A stretch of 7,183 nucleotides of DNA from an uncultured Anaerocolumna sp. (GCA_937901695.1 CALDJN010000313.1:1-7183), one strand, 5' to 3'; counted from the first letter of the stretch, positions 1 through 5,655 are shown. Numbers and translations: made by a program. The notes: generated by a model not told the origin, from the letters alone.

Positions 1-56
1 AAATTATTGTAAAATGTGGTGGTAAAACACTAAAATGCAAAGTGAATGTGAAATAA
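1..56 (+). CDS. C-terminal end of an upstream protein, probably with a bacterial Ig-like domain (partial)
   Basis: Reading from base 3, an open frame gives IIVKCGGKTLKCKVNVK and then TAA at 54-56. The pattern of a glycine turn, then KTLKCKV and a final valine/lysine strand, resembles the last beta strands of bacterial Ig-like (Big_2-type) domains. These often end surface or cell-wall-binding proteins of Clostridia. Only 17 residues are visible, so the family call is an inference from pattern. The gene begins outside the window. If real, its stop lies 79 bp upstream of the carboxypeptidase start. The alternative is a chance open frame in AT-rich intergenic DNA. Confidence 0.5.
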   Translation, partial: IIVKCGGKTLKCKVNVK

Positions 57-135
57 ATCCTCCGGAATAGGTCTAAAATTGGTATAAGTTGATTAAAATA
101 GTAGTAAGCTTGTGCTATTAGAAAAGAGGAGTAAA

Positions 136-1308
136 ATGAAGAGATTGTGTGCCCTGCTTATAGGGGTTATTTTACTAACGAGTATTCGAATTCCTATGAA
201 GGTATATGCAGAACCTGGAAATAATCCATTAGAAATTACATCTACAGCAGCAGTATTAATGGAGGGCTCCACAGGTCAGGTTATATATGAGAAAAACAAA
301 GATGAAAAGCTGAAACCAGCCAGCGTTACTAAAGTTATGACTTTATTACTAATCTTTGAAGCTATCGATAGTGGCAAGATAAAACTGACTGATCCGGTTA
401 CTATTAGTGAACATGCGGCTTCCATGGGCGGTTCCCAAGTATATCTGGAACCATTTGAAACACAGGATGTGAATACATTAATAAAATGTATCAGCATTGC
501 AAGTGCAAATGATGCTTCTGTAGCCATGGCAGAAATGATAGGAGGTTCGGAGGAATCCTTTGTTGCCATGATGAATGCACGGGCTAAAGAATTAGGTATG
601 TTAAATACTAACTTTGTAAATGCCTGCGGATTAGATGCAGATAATCATTATACAACTGCTTATGATATTGCGTTAATGTCTCGTGAATTAATAAGCAAAC
701 ATCCCCAGATTAGCGAATATGCTACTGTTTGGATGGATACATTTGTACATACAACCAGAAAAGGTCAGACAGAATTTGGATTAACCAATACCAATAAACT
801 GATTAAACAGTATAATGGTATTACCGGTTTAAAAACCGGCTCTACCGGTTTAGCTAAATATTGTTTATCAGCTACTGCAAAAAGAAATGGCATGGACATG
901 ATAGCTGTTATACTGGCAGCACCTTCTACTAAGGTTCGTTTTAGTGAAGCTTCTAAACTATTGGATTATGGCTTTGCCAACTGCAGCATATTTAAGGATA
1001 AAAATGAAGATCTCGTAGTAAACCCTATACCTGTAAAACAAGGTATCGCTGACAGTGTGGGTTATCGTGTAAATGATGAATTCTCCTATGTATGTTTAAA
1101 AGGTACTAATCCGGCTGATATTAAAAAAGAGATTACGCTAGTGGAAAATATCACTGCACCAATTACAGAAAATTTTAAAGTTGGAGAAATTACCTATAAA
1201 CTTAATGGTAAGAAAATCGGATCCATTGATATTGTATCAGCAGAAAATATAGATAAGGCAAAATTTAAAGATTATTTTAATCTGACATTTAAAAAATTCT
1301 TGTTATAG
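136..1308 (+). CDS. dacF: D-alanyl-D-alanine carboxypeptidase, DacF/PBP5 type (peptidase S11)
   Basis: A 390-residue penicillin-binding protein that removes the terminal D-alanine from peptidoglycan pentapeptides outside the membrane. The N-terminus is a signal peptide: MKR, a hydrophobic stretch, then a likely cleavage after VYA (residue 25). All three S11 active-site motifs are present: SxxK as SVTK (nucleophile Ser63, Lys66), SAN at 123-125 and KTG at 233-235. The region after about residue 285 fits the PBP5 C-terminal beta domain. The final KFKDYFNLTFKKFLL could be the amphipathic membrane-anchoring helix. I chose ATG 136 because AGAGGAG sits at 125-131; the in-frame GTG at 112 has no comparable site and would put a charged stretch before the signal peptide. 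The symbol dacF rests on family and context (next to scpAB in a spore former); dacB-like naming is possible. No terminator with a T-run follows. Nothing looks broken. Confidence 0.93.
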   Translation: MKRLCALLIGVILLTSIRIPMKVYAEPGNNPLEITSTAAVLMEGSTGQVIYEKNKDEKLKPASVTKVMTLLLIFEAIDSGKIKLTDPVTISEHAASMGGSQVYLEPFETQDVNTLIKCISIASANDASVAMAEMIGGSEESFVAMMNARAKELGMLNTNFVNACGLDADNHYTTAYDIALMSRELISKHPQISEYATVWMDTFVHTTRKGQTEFGLTNTNKLIKQYNGITGLKTGSTGLAKYCLSATAKRNGMDMIAVILAAPSTKVRFSEASKLLDYGFANCSIFKDKNEDLVVNPIPVKQGIADSVGYRVNDEFSYVCLKGTNPADIKKEITLVENITAPITENFKVGEITYKLNGKKIGSIDIVSAENIDKAKFKDYFNLTFKKFLL

Positions 1309-1353
1309 TTACCCTAGACCAGAAGAAAAGACTATGTTAAAATAAAACATACA

Positions 1354-1461
1354 TGCATTCTGAACTAAAATATGAAGAGTGTCATTCTGAACAAGATAAC
1401 TTGAAGTGTCATACTGAACGAGTTAACTTGAAGTGTCATTCTAAAGAAGATAACTTGCGGT
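1354..1461 (+). repeat. Left tandem array, four degenerate 27-bp units
   Basis: Four head-to-tail units begin at 1354, 1381, 1408 and 1435. Each starts with a variant of GTCATTCTGAAC and most end in AACTTGAAGT. The first copy is the most diverged (it starts TGCATTCTGAAC and lacks the AACTTG core). The second and third differ mainly by CATTC/CATAC and AAGAT/GAGTT. The next 27-bp position, 1462, is where the palindromic element starts (GTCACTCTGAGC), so the array runs straight into it. It opens the 531-bp gene-free stretch between the carboxypeptidase and the phosphoesterase. No function is known; expansion from the element's end is an inference. Confidence 0.85.
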
Positions 1462-1711
1462 GTCACTCTGAGCACTAATTCAGCTCTGCTGAATTGGGGC
1501 GAAGAATCCCTATTTAACCTTATCTAGAAAATCCCCTGCTTCTTTAAGAGGAAGATAAGCTTGTCTATTTAGGCAGGAGCTCAAACACCTGCCTAATGAT
1601 ACGAAATGGGAATACGGCTTTGAGTAAGTAGCAATAGCGGATAGAGAGGTGCACTTTGACTCAGGTAGGGATTCTTCGCGTTTCAGCTTCGCTGAATACG
1701 TTCAGAATGAC
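1462..1711. repeat. Dispersed-type palindromic-ended element, about 250 bp
   Basis: The left end GTCACTCTGAGC (1462-1473) matches the reverse complement of the right end GTTCAGAATGAC (1700-1711) at 10 of 12 positions. The array copy at 1381-1392 matches that right end perfectly. Further in, GCGAAGAATCCCTA (1499-1512) and TAGGGATTCTTCGC (1666-1679) form a perfect 14-bp inverted repeat. Each arm carries its own small hairpin: AATTCAGC/TCT/GCTGAATT (1477-1495) and TTCAGC/TTC/GCTGAA (1682-1696). The 153-bp interior (1513-1665) has no credible reading frame. Sequences with GTCATTCTGAG and GATTCTTCGC are familiar from intergenic dispersed repeats in many genomes. A shorter relative lies at 5263-5358. 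It may be a non-autonomous mobile element or a structured-RNA repeat; the sequence alone does not decide. Confidence 0.75.
1569..1596. other. Internal hairpin in the palindromic element
   Basis: TTAGGCAGG (1569-1577) and CCTGCCTAA (1588-1596) pair perfectly over 9 bp around a 10-nt loop. This is the most GC-rich stem in the element's interior. No T-run follows, so it does not look like an intrinsic terminator. Confidence 0.6.
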
Positions 1712-1823
1712 ATTGAATACGTCCAGAATGATATTGAATGCGTTCAGGGTGACATTTGAATATATTCAGGGTGACATTTGAATATATTTCAGGGTGGCAT
1801 TTGAATACGTACAGTATGACATT
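1699..1823 (+). repeat. Right tandem array, six degenerate 21-23-bp units
   Basis: Units start at about 1699, 1720, 1741, 1763, 1785 and 1808. Each contains a variant of TTCAGAATGACATTGAAT; the third to fifth read CAGGGTG(A/G)CATTTGAAT. The first unit contains the right end of the palindromic element (1700-1711), so the array appears to be copies of that end. It is in inverted orientation to the array at 1354-1461. The last unit is cut short at 1823, only 5 bp before the ribosome binding site of the phosphoesterase gene. An open frame runs through the array into that gene, which can mislead start-site calls. Confidence 0.85.
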
Positions 1824-1839
1824 AAGACAGGAGCGCAAT

Positions 1840-2937
1840 ATGCTTATTTTTTATGGTTTTCTTATTTTTTGTGTACTATTGTTAATTTATATGTATTTAG
1901 AGAATTTCAACTTACAGGTTACCAATTATACAATATCTTCAAAGCGTGTTCCAAATGCCTTTGATGGTGCTCGTTTTGTTATGCTTGCAGATTTGCATAG
2001 TAATAGCTTCGGCAGGGATAATGAAAGATTAATCAATAAAATCAATGAAGCCAATCCCCAATTCATAGTTATAGCAGGAGATCTTATTGTAGGTAAAGAA
2101 CATTGCGATTATTCTGTAGCACTTTCCTTAATGGAGAAATTATCGAAGCAATATCCGATTTATTATGGTTTTGGAAATCATGAACAAAGGATAATGGAAG
2201 GCGGGGATCACTGTGATGAAAACTTTAATTCCTATATTGATAAATTGAAGAATATGGGGGTTCATTTGATAAATAATGAAACCTGTACTATATACCGGAA
2301 AGAAGAAGGAAAAGTTAAAGAAAAAGGAAATAAAGAAAAAGAAGATAAAGGAAAAGATAGAAAAGATAAAGGAAAAGATAGAAAAGATAAAGGAAAAGAT
2401 AGAAAAGACAAAGAGAAAGATAGAAAAGACAAAGAGAAAGAAGAAAACGCTAAAGAAAAAAAAGAAGGAATAGATAGAAAAGAAGGAATAGATAGAAAAG
2501 AAAAAGAGAAGGCAGCAGGAAACGATAAAGAAAAAGAAGATAGAATCAAGATTACATCTGTCGAAATTGGCAAAGAATATTTTCAAAAATTCAAAAAGTC
2601 AAATATGGAAACCGAATATTTGCAAAATTTAGTAGGAATTCCGGACAACAAATGTTATAATATATTGATTGCACATAATCCAATTTATTTTAAAACTTAT
2701 ATAAATTGGGGCGTGGATTTAGTACTTTCCGGCCATTTACATGGTGGAATTGCTCGATTACCATGGTTAGGAGGGGTAATATCTCCTCAATATGAGTTAT
2801 TTCCCAAATATGATGCTGGAGAATTTCATGAAAATGGACAAACTATGCTAGTTTCCAGAGGACTAGGAACTCATACCATAAAATTAAGAGCATTTAATCG
2901 GCCAGAATTAATGGTTGTTACCTTAAAAAGGCCGTAA
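1840..2937 (+). CDS. Membrane-anchored calcineurin-like metallophosphoesterase with a Lys/Glu-rich repeat insert
   Basis: A 365-residue protein with one N-terminal membrane helix (about residues 3-20) and a two-metal phosphoesterase domain. The metal-binding motifs appear in order: DLH (Asp51, His53), GD (Asp81), GNHE (Asn113, His114), AHN (His279) and GHLH (His299, His301). The layout, including SPQYELFPKYDAG and SRGLGTHT near the end, resembles the YkuE/YaeI group, which cleaves phosphoesters at the membrane. The true substrate is unknown. Residues about 154-235 are an insert made almost only of K, E, D, R and G, between two segments that would be adjacent in relatives. I chose ATG 1840 because AGGAG (1829-1833) lies 6 bp upstream. 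Longer in-frame starts at 1756 and 1816 would translate the repeat array. The next gene begins 27 bp after the stop, so co-transcription with the M50-like gene and scpA is likely. Confidence 0.9.
   Translation: MLIFYGFLIFCVLLLIYMYLENFNLQVTNYTISSKRVPNAFDGARFVMLADLHSNSFGRDNERLINKINEANPQFIVIAGDLIVGKEHCDYSVALSLMEKLSKQYPIYYGFGNHEQRIMEGGDHCDENFNSYIDKLKNMGVHLINNETCTIYRKEEGKVKEKGNKEKEDKGKDRKDKGKDRKDKGKDRKDKEKDRKDKEKEENAKEKKEGIDRKEGIDRKEKEKAAGNDKEKEDRIKITSVEIGKEYFQKFKKSNMETEYLQNLVGIPDNKCYNILIAHNPIYFKTYINWGVDLVLSGHLHGGIARLPWLGGVISPQYELFPKYDAGEFHENGQTMLVSRGLGTHTIKLRAFNRPELMVVTLKRP
2344..2499 (+). repeat. In-frame coding tandem repeats (21-bp and 18-bp units)
   Basis: Inside the phosphoesterase gene, a 21-bp purine-rich unit is repeated from 2344 to 2448. 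Three identical copies (2344, 2365, 2386) encode DKGKDRK, a fourth (2407) encodes DKEKDRK and a degenerate fifth encodes DKEKEEN. After a short linker, an identical 18-bp unit encoding EGIDRK occurs twice (2464-2481 and 2482-2499). Both unit lengths are multiples of three, so the frame is kept. Near-perfect identity between copies points to recent slippage. The strand is almost all A and G here. The resulting segment should be highly charged and either disordered or a single long helix. Confidence 0.93.
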
Positions 2938-2964
2938 AATATAAAATGATTTTTTGGAGGCTAA

Positions 2965-3570
2965 ATGAAAACCCAACTAATTCGAATATTAGCTGCCTTC
3001 ATATCAGGCAGCTTGGTTATGATATTGCATGAATTTCCAAAGGCAATTCTTTTTTATATGATTAATCCTACAAAGGATAAGAAGGATAAAAAAATTATAT
3101 TCCAATTGCATCATTATATAGATCCAATTGGTATGATATTCTGTATTACCAGTATGGCAGGTTTCTCAAAACCCTATATGTATCGTATAAAAGATAAGAA
3201 AACGAATTTTATATTAGGTGTCACCGGCTTTATCAGTTTGGCATTGGTATTTGTAGTTAGTGCACTTATATTGCGATTTGGGATAGGCATGAATCCTAAT
3301 TTTACTTATCAGGTTAACATTGGAATGGCAGATTTAATATTTCAGTATATTATGGTTTATATGGCATTATTAAGTCTTAGTATGTTTTTCGTTAATTTAT
3401 TTCCTGTATCAACCTTTGATATGGGACTTTGTATTGCCGGTAAATCGCCAAATAAGTTTTTTTCCATTATTCGCAATGATTATATAATTAAGCTGATTTT
3501 ATTCTTCGCTATGCTACTGCAGGTTATGGCTGATATAAGTACCTTTATACTAAGTATGTTGTTACGCTAA
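2965..3570 (+). CDS. Site-2-protease-fold (M50-like) membrane protein with altered HExxH
   Basis: A 201-residue multi-pass membrane protein. The layout follows small bacterial M50 rhomboid-unrelated proteases (S2P group): a first helix carrying the metal motif, then a DP-containing segment (HHYIDPIG, Asp53-Pro54), a KP turn (69-70), and a late NxxPxxxxD segment (Asn144, Pro147, Asp152) that in active enzymes supplies the third zinc ligand. The expected HExxH reads HEFPK at residues 22-26, so the second histidine is lysine. Classical zinc proteolysis is therefore doubtful, and the protein may be an inactive relative. The start is well supported by TGGAGG at 2955-2960. It lies 27 bp after the phosphoesterase and 12 bp before scpA, a position where clostridial genomes often carry an M50 gene. 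Fold assignment is by motif spacing only; confidence in proteolytic activity is low. Confidence 0.75.
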   Translation: MKTQLIRILAAFISGSLVMILHEFPKAILFYMINPTKDKKDKKIIFQLHHYIDPIGMIFCITSMAGFSKPYMYRIKDKKTNFILGVTGFISLALVFVVSALILRFGIGMNPNFTYQVNIGMADLIFQYIMVYMALLSLSMFFVNLFPVSTFDMGLCIAGKSPNKFFSIIRNDYIIKLILFFAMLLQVMADISTFILSMLLR

Positions 3571-3582
3571 GGAAGGAAATGT

Positions 3583-4362
3583 ATGAGTATTTCTATAAAA
3601 TTAGAAGCATTTGAAGGACCATTGGACTTATTGCTTCATCTGATTGATAAAAATAAAGTAAATATTTATGATATTCCTATTGTAGAAATTACCAATCAGT
3701 ATATGGAATACATTAATAGCATGGATGATAAAGATTTAGATATGATGAGTGAATTTTTGGTAATGGCTGCAACCTTGCTTAATATTAAATCCAAAATGTT
3801 ATTGCCAAAAGATGAAACAAAAGATGAGGAAGAGGATCCAAGGCAGGAATTGGTAGAACGATTATTGGAATATAAGATGTTTAAATATATATCCGAAGAA
3901 TTAAAGGATAAAGAGCTAGATGCAGCTAAAGTTTTCTTTAAGGAACCTACCATTCCCGAAGAAATAGAAGGTTATAAGGAAGAAGTTGATATAGATAGTT
4001 TGTTAGCTGATTTAACGTTAGCAAAATTACATAAAATCTTTGAATCTGTAGTGAAAAAACAAACGGATAAAATTGATCCAATCCGTAGTAAATTTGGAAA
4101 AATTGAAAGGGAAGAGATAAATTTAACGGCTAAATTAATGTCCATACAAGCTTATGGTTTACAACACAAGAAATTCAGCTTTCGTAAGCTTTTAGAAACT
4201 CAGCCTACCAAGATGGAAGTTATTGTAACATTTTTAGGCGTTTTAGAACTGATGAAAATTGGACAAGTTATGATTGAACAGAACAATTTATTTGATGACA
4301 TTACCATTACATTTATTGGAGAGACAATTGCAGAACTTGATGATAGTGTTGCACTTGAATAG
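3583..4362 (+). CDS. scpA: Segregation and condensation protein A (kleisin subunit of SMC-ScpAB)
   Basis: A 259-residue cytoplasmic kleisin, close to the usual family length. It bridges the head of one SMC subunit and the neck of the other, closing the ring that compacts and helps separate chromosomes. The N-terminal signature EAFEGPLDLLLHLI (8-21) is diagnostic. It is followed by NIYDIPIVEITNQY and the helix ending LLNIKSKMLLP (65-75). An acidic linker (DETKDEEEDP) leads to the middle region that binds the ScpB dimer. The C-terminal winged helix spans about 198-250 (FSFRKLLETQPTKMEVIVTFLGVLELMK). GGAAGGA at 3571-3577 sets the start. It probably shares a transcript with the two genes before it. 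The last codons, reading ALE then TAG, lie inside the first copy of a 29-bp repeat that recurs twice downstream, so the extreme C-terminus may have been shaped by that repeat. Confidence 0.96.
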   Translation: MSISIKLEAFEGPLDLLLHLIDKNKVNIYDIPIVEITNQYMEYINSMDDKDLDMMSEFLVMAATLLNIKSKMLLPKDETKDEEEDPRQELVERLLEYKMFKYISEELKDKELDAAKVFFKEPTIPEEIEGYKEEVDIDSLLADLTLAKLHKIFESVVKKQTDKIDPIRSKFGKIEREEINLTAKLMSIQAYGLQHKKFSFRKLLETQPTKMEVIVTFLGVLELMKIGQVMIEQNNLFDDITITFIGETIAELDDSVALE

Positions 4363-4510
4363 ACATAGTCAAAACATTATGTTGTTTAAGGGCATGGGAA
4401 TTAATATGCAGCAGACCACTTGAGTAGATATAGTCAAAACATTATTAGCGATAAAAGAGTATGTTTCTGACTCGTTTAATGCACTTGAATAGACATAATC
4501 AAAAGATTAT
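4352..4510 (+). repeat. Three 29-bp direct repeats at exact 65-bp period, CRISPR-like spacing
   Basis: Copies lie at 4352-4380, 4417-4445 and 4482-4510. Each begins CACTTGA and contains AGTCAAAACATTAT or AATCAAAAGATTAT. Copy 1 differs from copies 2 and 3 at two positions each. The two intervening segments (4381-4416 and 4446-4481) are both 36 bp and match at only about 8 of 36 aligned positions, as unrelated sequence would. Copy 1 overlaps the last three codons and stop of scpA. No cas genes or leader are visible, and the repeat does not look like a CRISPR repeat I know. I therefore list it as spaced repeats rather than CRISPR. Binding sites for a protein are another possibility. The array fills most of the 227-bp gap before scpB. 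Confidence 0.85.
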
Positions 4511-4527
4511 TCAGGTTATTAAGTTAG

Positions 4528-4533
4528 TATAAT
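4528..4533 (+). promoter_or_regulatory. Possible -10 box upstream of scpB
   Basis: A consensus TATAAT lies 57 bp before the scpB start, just after the third spaced repeat. The 17-bp-upstream position reads GATTAT, which is a poor -35, and there is no extended TG. It could give scpB its own promoter, needed if the repeat region interrupts the operon. In DNA this AT-rich a chance match is quite possible. Confidence 0.3.
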
Positions 4534-4589
4534 ATAAATCATATCAGACAAATAAGATAATGCATTTTTATGATATGTTGGAGGAAACT

Positions 4590-5159
4590 ATGGAAATTAA
4601 AAAAGTAGAAGCTACCATAGAGGCTATATTATTTACTATGGGAGAAGCCGTAGATGTGGAGCGTATTGCAGCAGCCATAGGACATGATGTAGAAACTACA
4701 AGTAATATTATTCGAAATATGATGGATCAATACGATTCCGAAGAAAGAGGCATTCAGATTATTGAATTAGATGGGGCTTTCCAAATGTGCACCAAGCCTG
4801 ATATGTATGAATCCATTGTGAAAATAACCCATATTCCTAAAAAGCATGTTTTAACGGACGTACTATTAGAAACATTATCTATCATTGCTTATAAACAGCC
4901 GATTACAAAGCTGGAAATCGAAGCCATTCGTGGTGTAAAATCAGACCATGCTGTAAATAAATTAGTAGAATATAATTTAGTATGTGAAGTAGGCAGAATG
5001 GATGCACCAGGAAGACCAATTATCTTTGGAACTACAGAAGAATTCCTTCGAAGCTTTGGTATACAGTCTTTACAAGATTTGCCAGTCATTAATCCGGAAA
5101 AGGTGGAAGACTTTAAACTGGAGGCAGAGGAAGAAGTTCAATTGAAGTTAGATATATAG
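4590..5159 (+). CDS. scpB: Segregation and condensation protein B (winged-helix partner of ScpA)
   Basis: A 189-residue cytoplasmic protein of normal family length. It dimerises and binds the middle of ScpA, stabilising the SMC-kleisin ring used in chromosome condensation. Two winged-helix domains are expected. The first begins MEIKKVEATIEAILFTMGE. The second carries the family signature ETLSIIAYKQPITKLEIEAIRGV (94-116), followed by GRPIIFGTTEEFLRSFGI (141-158) and LQDLP. The acidic tail is typical. I chose ATG 4590 because GGAGG at 4580-4584 precedes it with good spacing and MEIKK is the usual beginning. In-frame ATGs at 4560 and 4575 lack a site and would add unconserved residues. In many Firmicutes scpA and scpB overlap or nearly touch; here they are 227 bp apart, with a repeat cluster between them. 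Confidence 0.95.
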   Translation: MEIKKVEATIEAILFTMGEAVDVERIAAAIGHDVETTSNIIRNMMDQYDSEERGIQIIELDGAFQMCTKPDMYESIVKITHIPKKHVLTDVLLETLSIIAYKQPITKLEIEAIRGVKSDHAVNKLVEYNLVCEVGRMDAPGRPIIFGTTEEFLRSFGIQSLQDLPVINPEKVEDFKLEAEEEVQLKLDI

Positions 5160-5178
5160 AAAATTTTGATGGTTCAAT

Positions 5179-5243
5179 AAAAGTTGGATTATTATGAAAA
5201 GTAGGCTTAATATGAAATGAAAACCTAATAAAAAGTAGGCTTA
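5179..5243 (+). repeat. Short direct repeats downstream of scpB
   Basis: AAAAGTAGGCTTA occurs at 5197-5209 and 5231-5243, and a weaker form, AAAAGTTGGATTA, at 5179-5191. They lie in the first 100 bp of the 496-bp gene-free stretch between scpB and the germination gene. No coding frame or clear hairpin covers them. They may be remnants of an older tandem array. Confidence 0.6.
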
Positions 5244-5262
5244 TAAAAAATTTGCCGTAAAG

Positions 5263-5358
5263 ATGTCATTCTGAGCACAATTCAGCAAAGCTGAATTGTG
5301 CTCAGAATCTCTATATATACAGGGATGGAGATTCTTCGCCTTCGGCTCAGAATGACAT
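5263..5358. repeat. 96-bp palindromic element, relative of the one at 1462-1711
   Basis: The ends ATGTCATTCTGAGC (5263-5276) and GCTCAGAATGACAT (5345-5358) are perfect 14-bp inverted repeats. Nested inside is a perfect 19-bp stem, ATTCTGAGCACAATTCAGC (5268-5286), pairing with 5290-5308 around an AAA loop. AGAATCTC (5304-5311) also pairs with GAGATTCT (5328-5335). The left arm can thus fold on itself or pair with the right end, giving two competing structures. The right arm reads GATTCTTCGCCTTCGGCTC, a form common in intergenic dispersed repeats of many bacteria. It shares the GTCATTCTGAG end and the AATTCAGC/GCTGAATT hairpin with the longer element upstream of the phosphoesterase, suggesting one family with internal deletion or insertion. 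No frame is encoded. Confidence 0.88.
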
Positions 5359-5367
5359 TCTTTTTTT
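5263..5367 (+). terminator. Possible terminator formed by the palindromic element and T-run
   Basis: The outer 14-bp stem of the element (5263-5276 with 5345-5358) is followed by TC and seven T residues (5361-5367). On the plus strand this resembles a rho-independent terminator, about 100 bp after the scpB stop. Its loop is very long, and the inner 19-bp hairpin, which has no T-run, competes with it. It could end the scpB transcript, but the T-run may only be the start of the adjacent T-rich array. Confidence 0.35.
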
Positions 5368-5507
5368 ACAATGACTTTTTTACAATGACTTTTTTGCAAT
5401 AACTTTTTTACAATAACTTTTTTGCAATAACTTTTTTGCAATAACTTTTTTACAATGACTTTTTTGCAATAACTTTTTTGCAATAACTTTTTTGCAATAA
5501 CTTTTTA
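5368..5507 (+). repeat. Ten-copy 14-bp tandem array, (A/G)CAAT(G/A)ACTTTTTT
   Basis: Units start every 14 bp from 5368 to 5494. The only variable positions are the first base (A or G) and the sixth (G or A). The last copy has five T residues and fades into ATTC. ACAATGAC occurs in copies 1, 2 and 7; copy 4 is ACAATAAC and the rest are GCAATAAC. The element end just upstream, AATGACATTC followed by seven T, looks like the seed. Because 14 is not a multiple of three, translated frames give a 14-residue lysine-rich repeat on the minus strand that is not a real gene. The array lies 149 bp before the germination gene. Such arrays are prone to copy-number change. Confidence 0.95.
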
Positions 5508-5655
5508 TTCTTATGGTAACAAATAATATACTTTATTTTGGATATAATATGAAAGAGTTTACTAAAATAAATAAGACGATATGAAGTGGTATTTCTTCTA
5601 CGTTTTTAAAAGTATGAGTAAACATTTTATTTATTAACGATAAGGTGATGATATT
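5508..5655 (+). promoter_or_regulatory. Upstream region of the germination gene
   Basis: This AT-rich 148-bp leader must contain the promoter of the GerA-family gene unless transcription enters from upstream. TATAAT occurs at 5543-5548 without a good -35. I looked for a forespore sigma-G pattern, expected for this gene class, and found no convincing pair. The ribosome binding site AAGGTGAT is at 5642-5649. Confidence 0.3.

Noticed and set aside
79..99. Promoter pair upstream of the carboxypeptidase (TTGGTA 79-84 and TAAAAT 94-99)
   Set aside because: The spacing is only 9 bp, too short for a sigma-A promoter, and no sigma-F or sigma-G pattern fits convincingly.
1332..1352. Stem TATGTT (1333-1338) with AACATA (1346-1351) after the carboxypeptidase gene, considered as a terminator
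   Set aside because: It is only six weak AT-rich pairs and no T-run follows.
1462..1711. Insertion sequence
   Set aside because: There is no transposase frame inside and no clear target-site duplication; only a non-coding repeat can be supported.
2276..2473. Small plus-strand lysine-rich frame
   Set aside because: It is another frame of the same low-complexity repeat in the phosphoesterase gene.
2140..2586. Long minus-strand open frames, very rich in Phe and Ser, opposite the phosphoesterase
   Set aside because: They are the complement of the purine-rich Lys/Glu repeat; the plus-strand frame has all catalytic motifs and a ribosome binding site.
4352..4510. Formal CRISPR array call
   Set aside because: There are only three repeats with mismatches, the first overlaps scpA coding sequence, and there is no leader or cas gene; reported as spaced repeats instead.
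5241..5483. Minus-strand frame with repeated KKVIVKKLLQKSYC-like peptide
   Set aside because: It is a translation of the 14-bp tandem array and the palindromic element, with no sign of a real gene.
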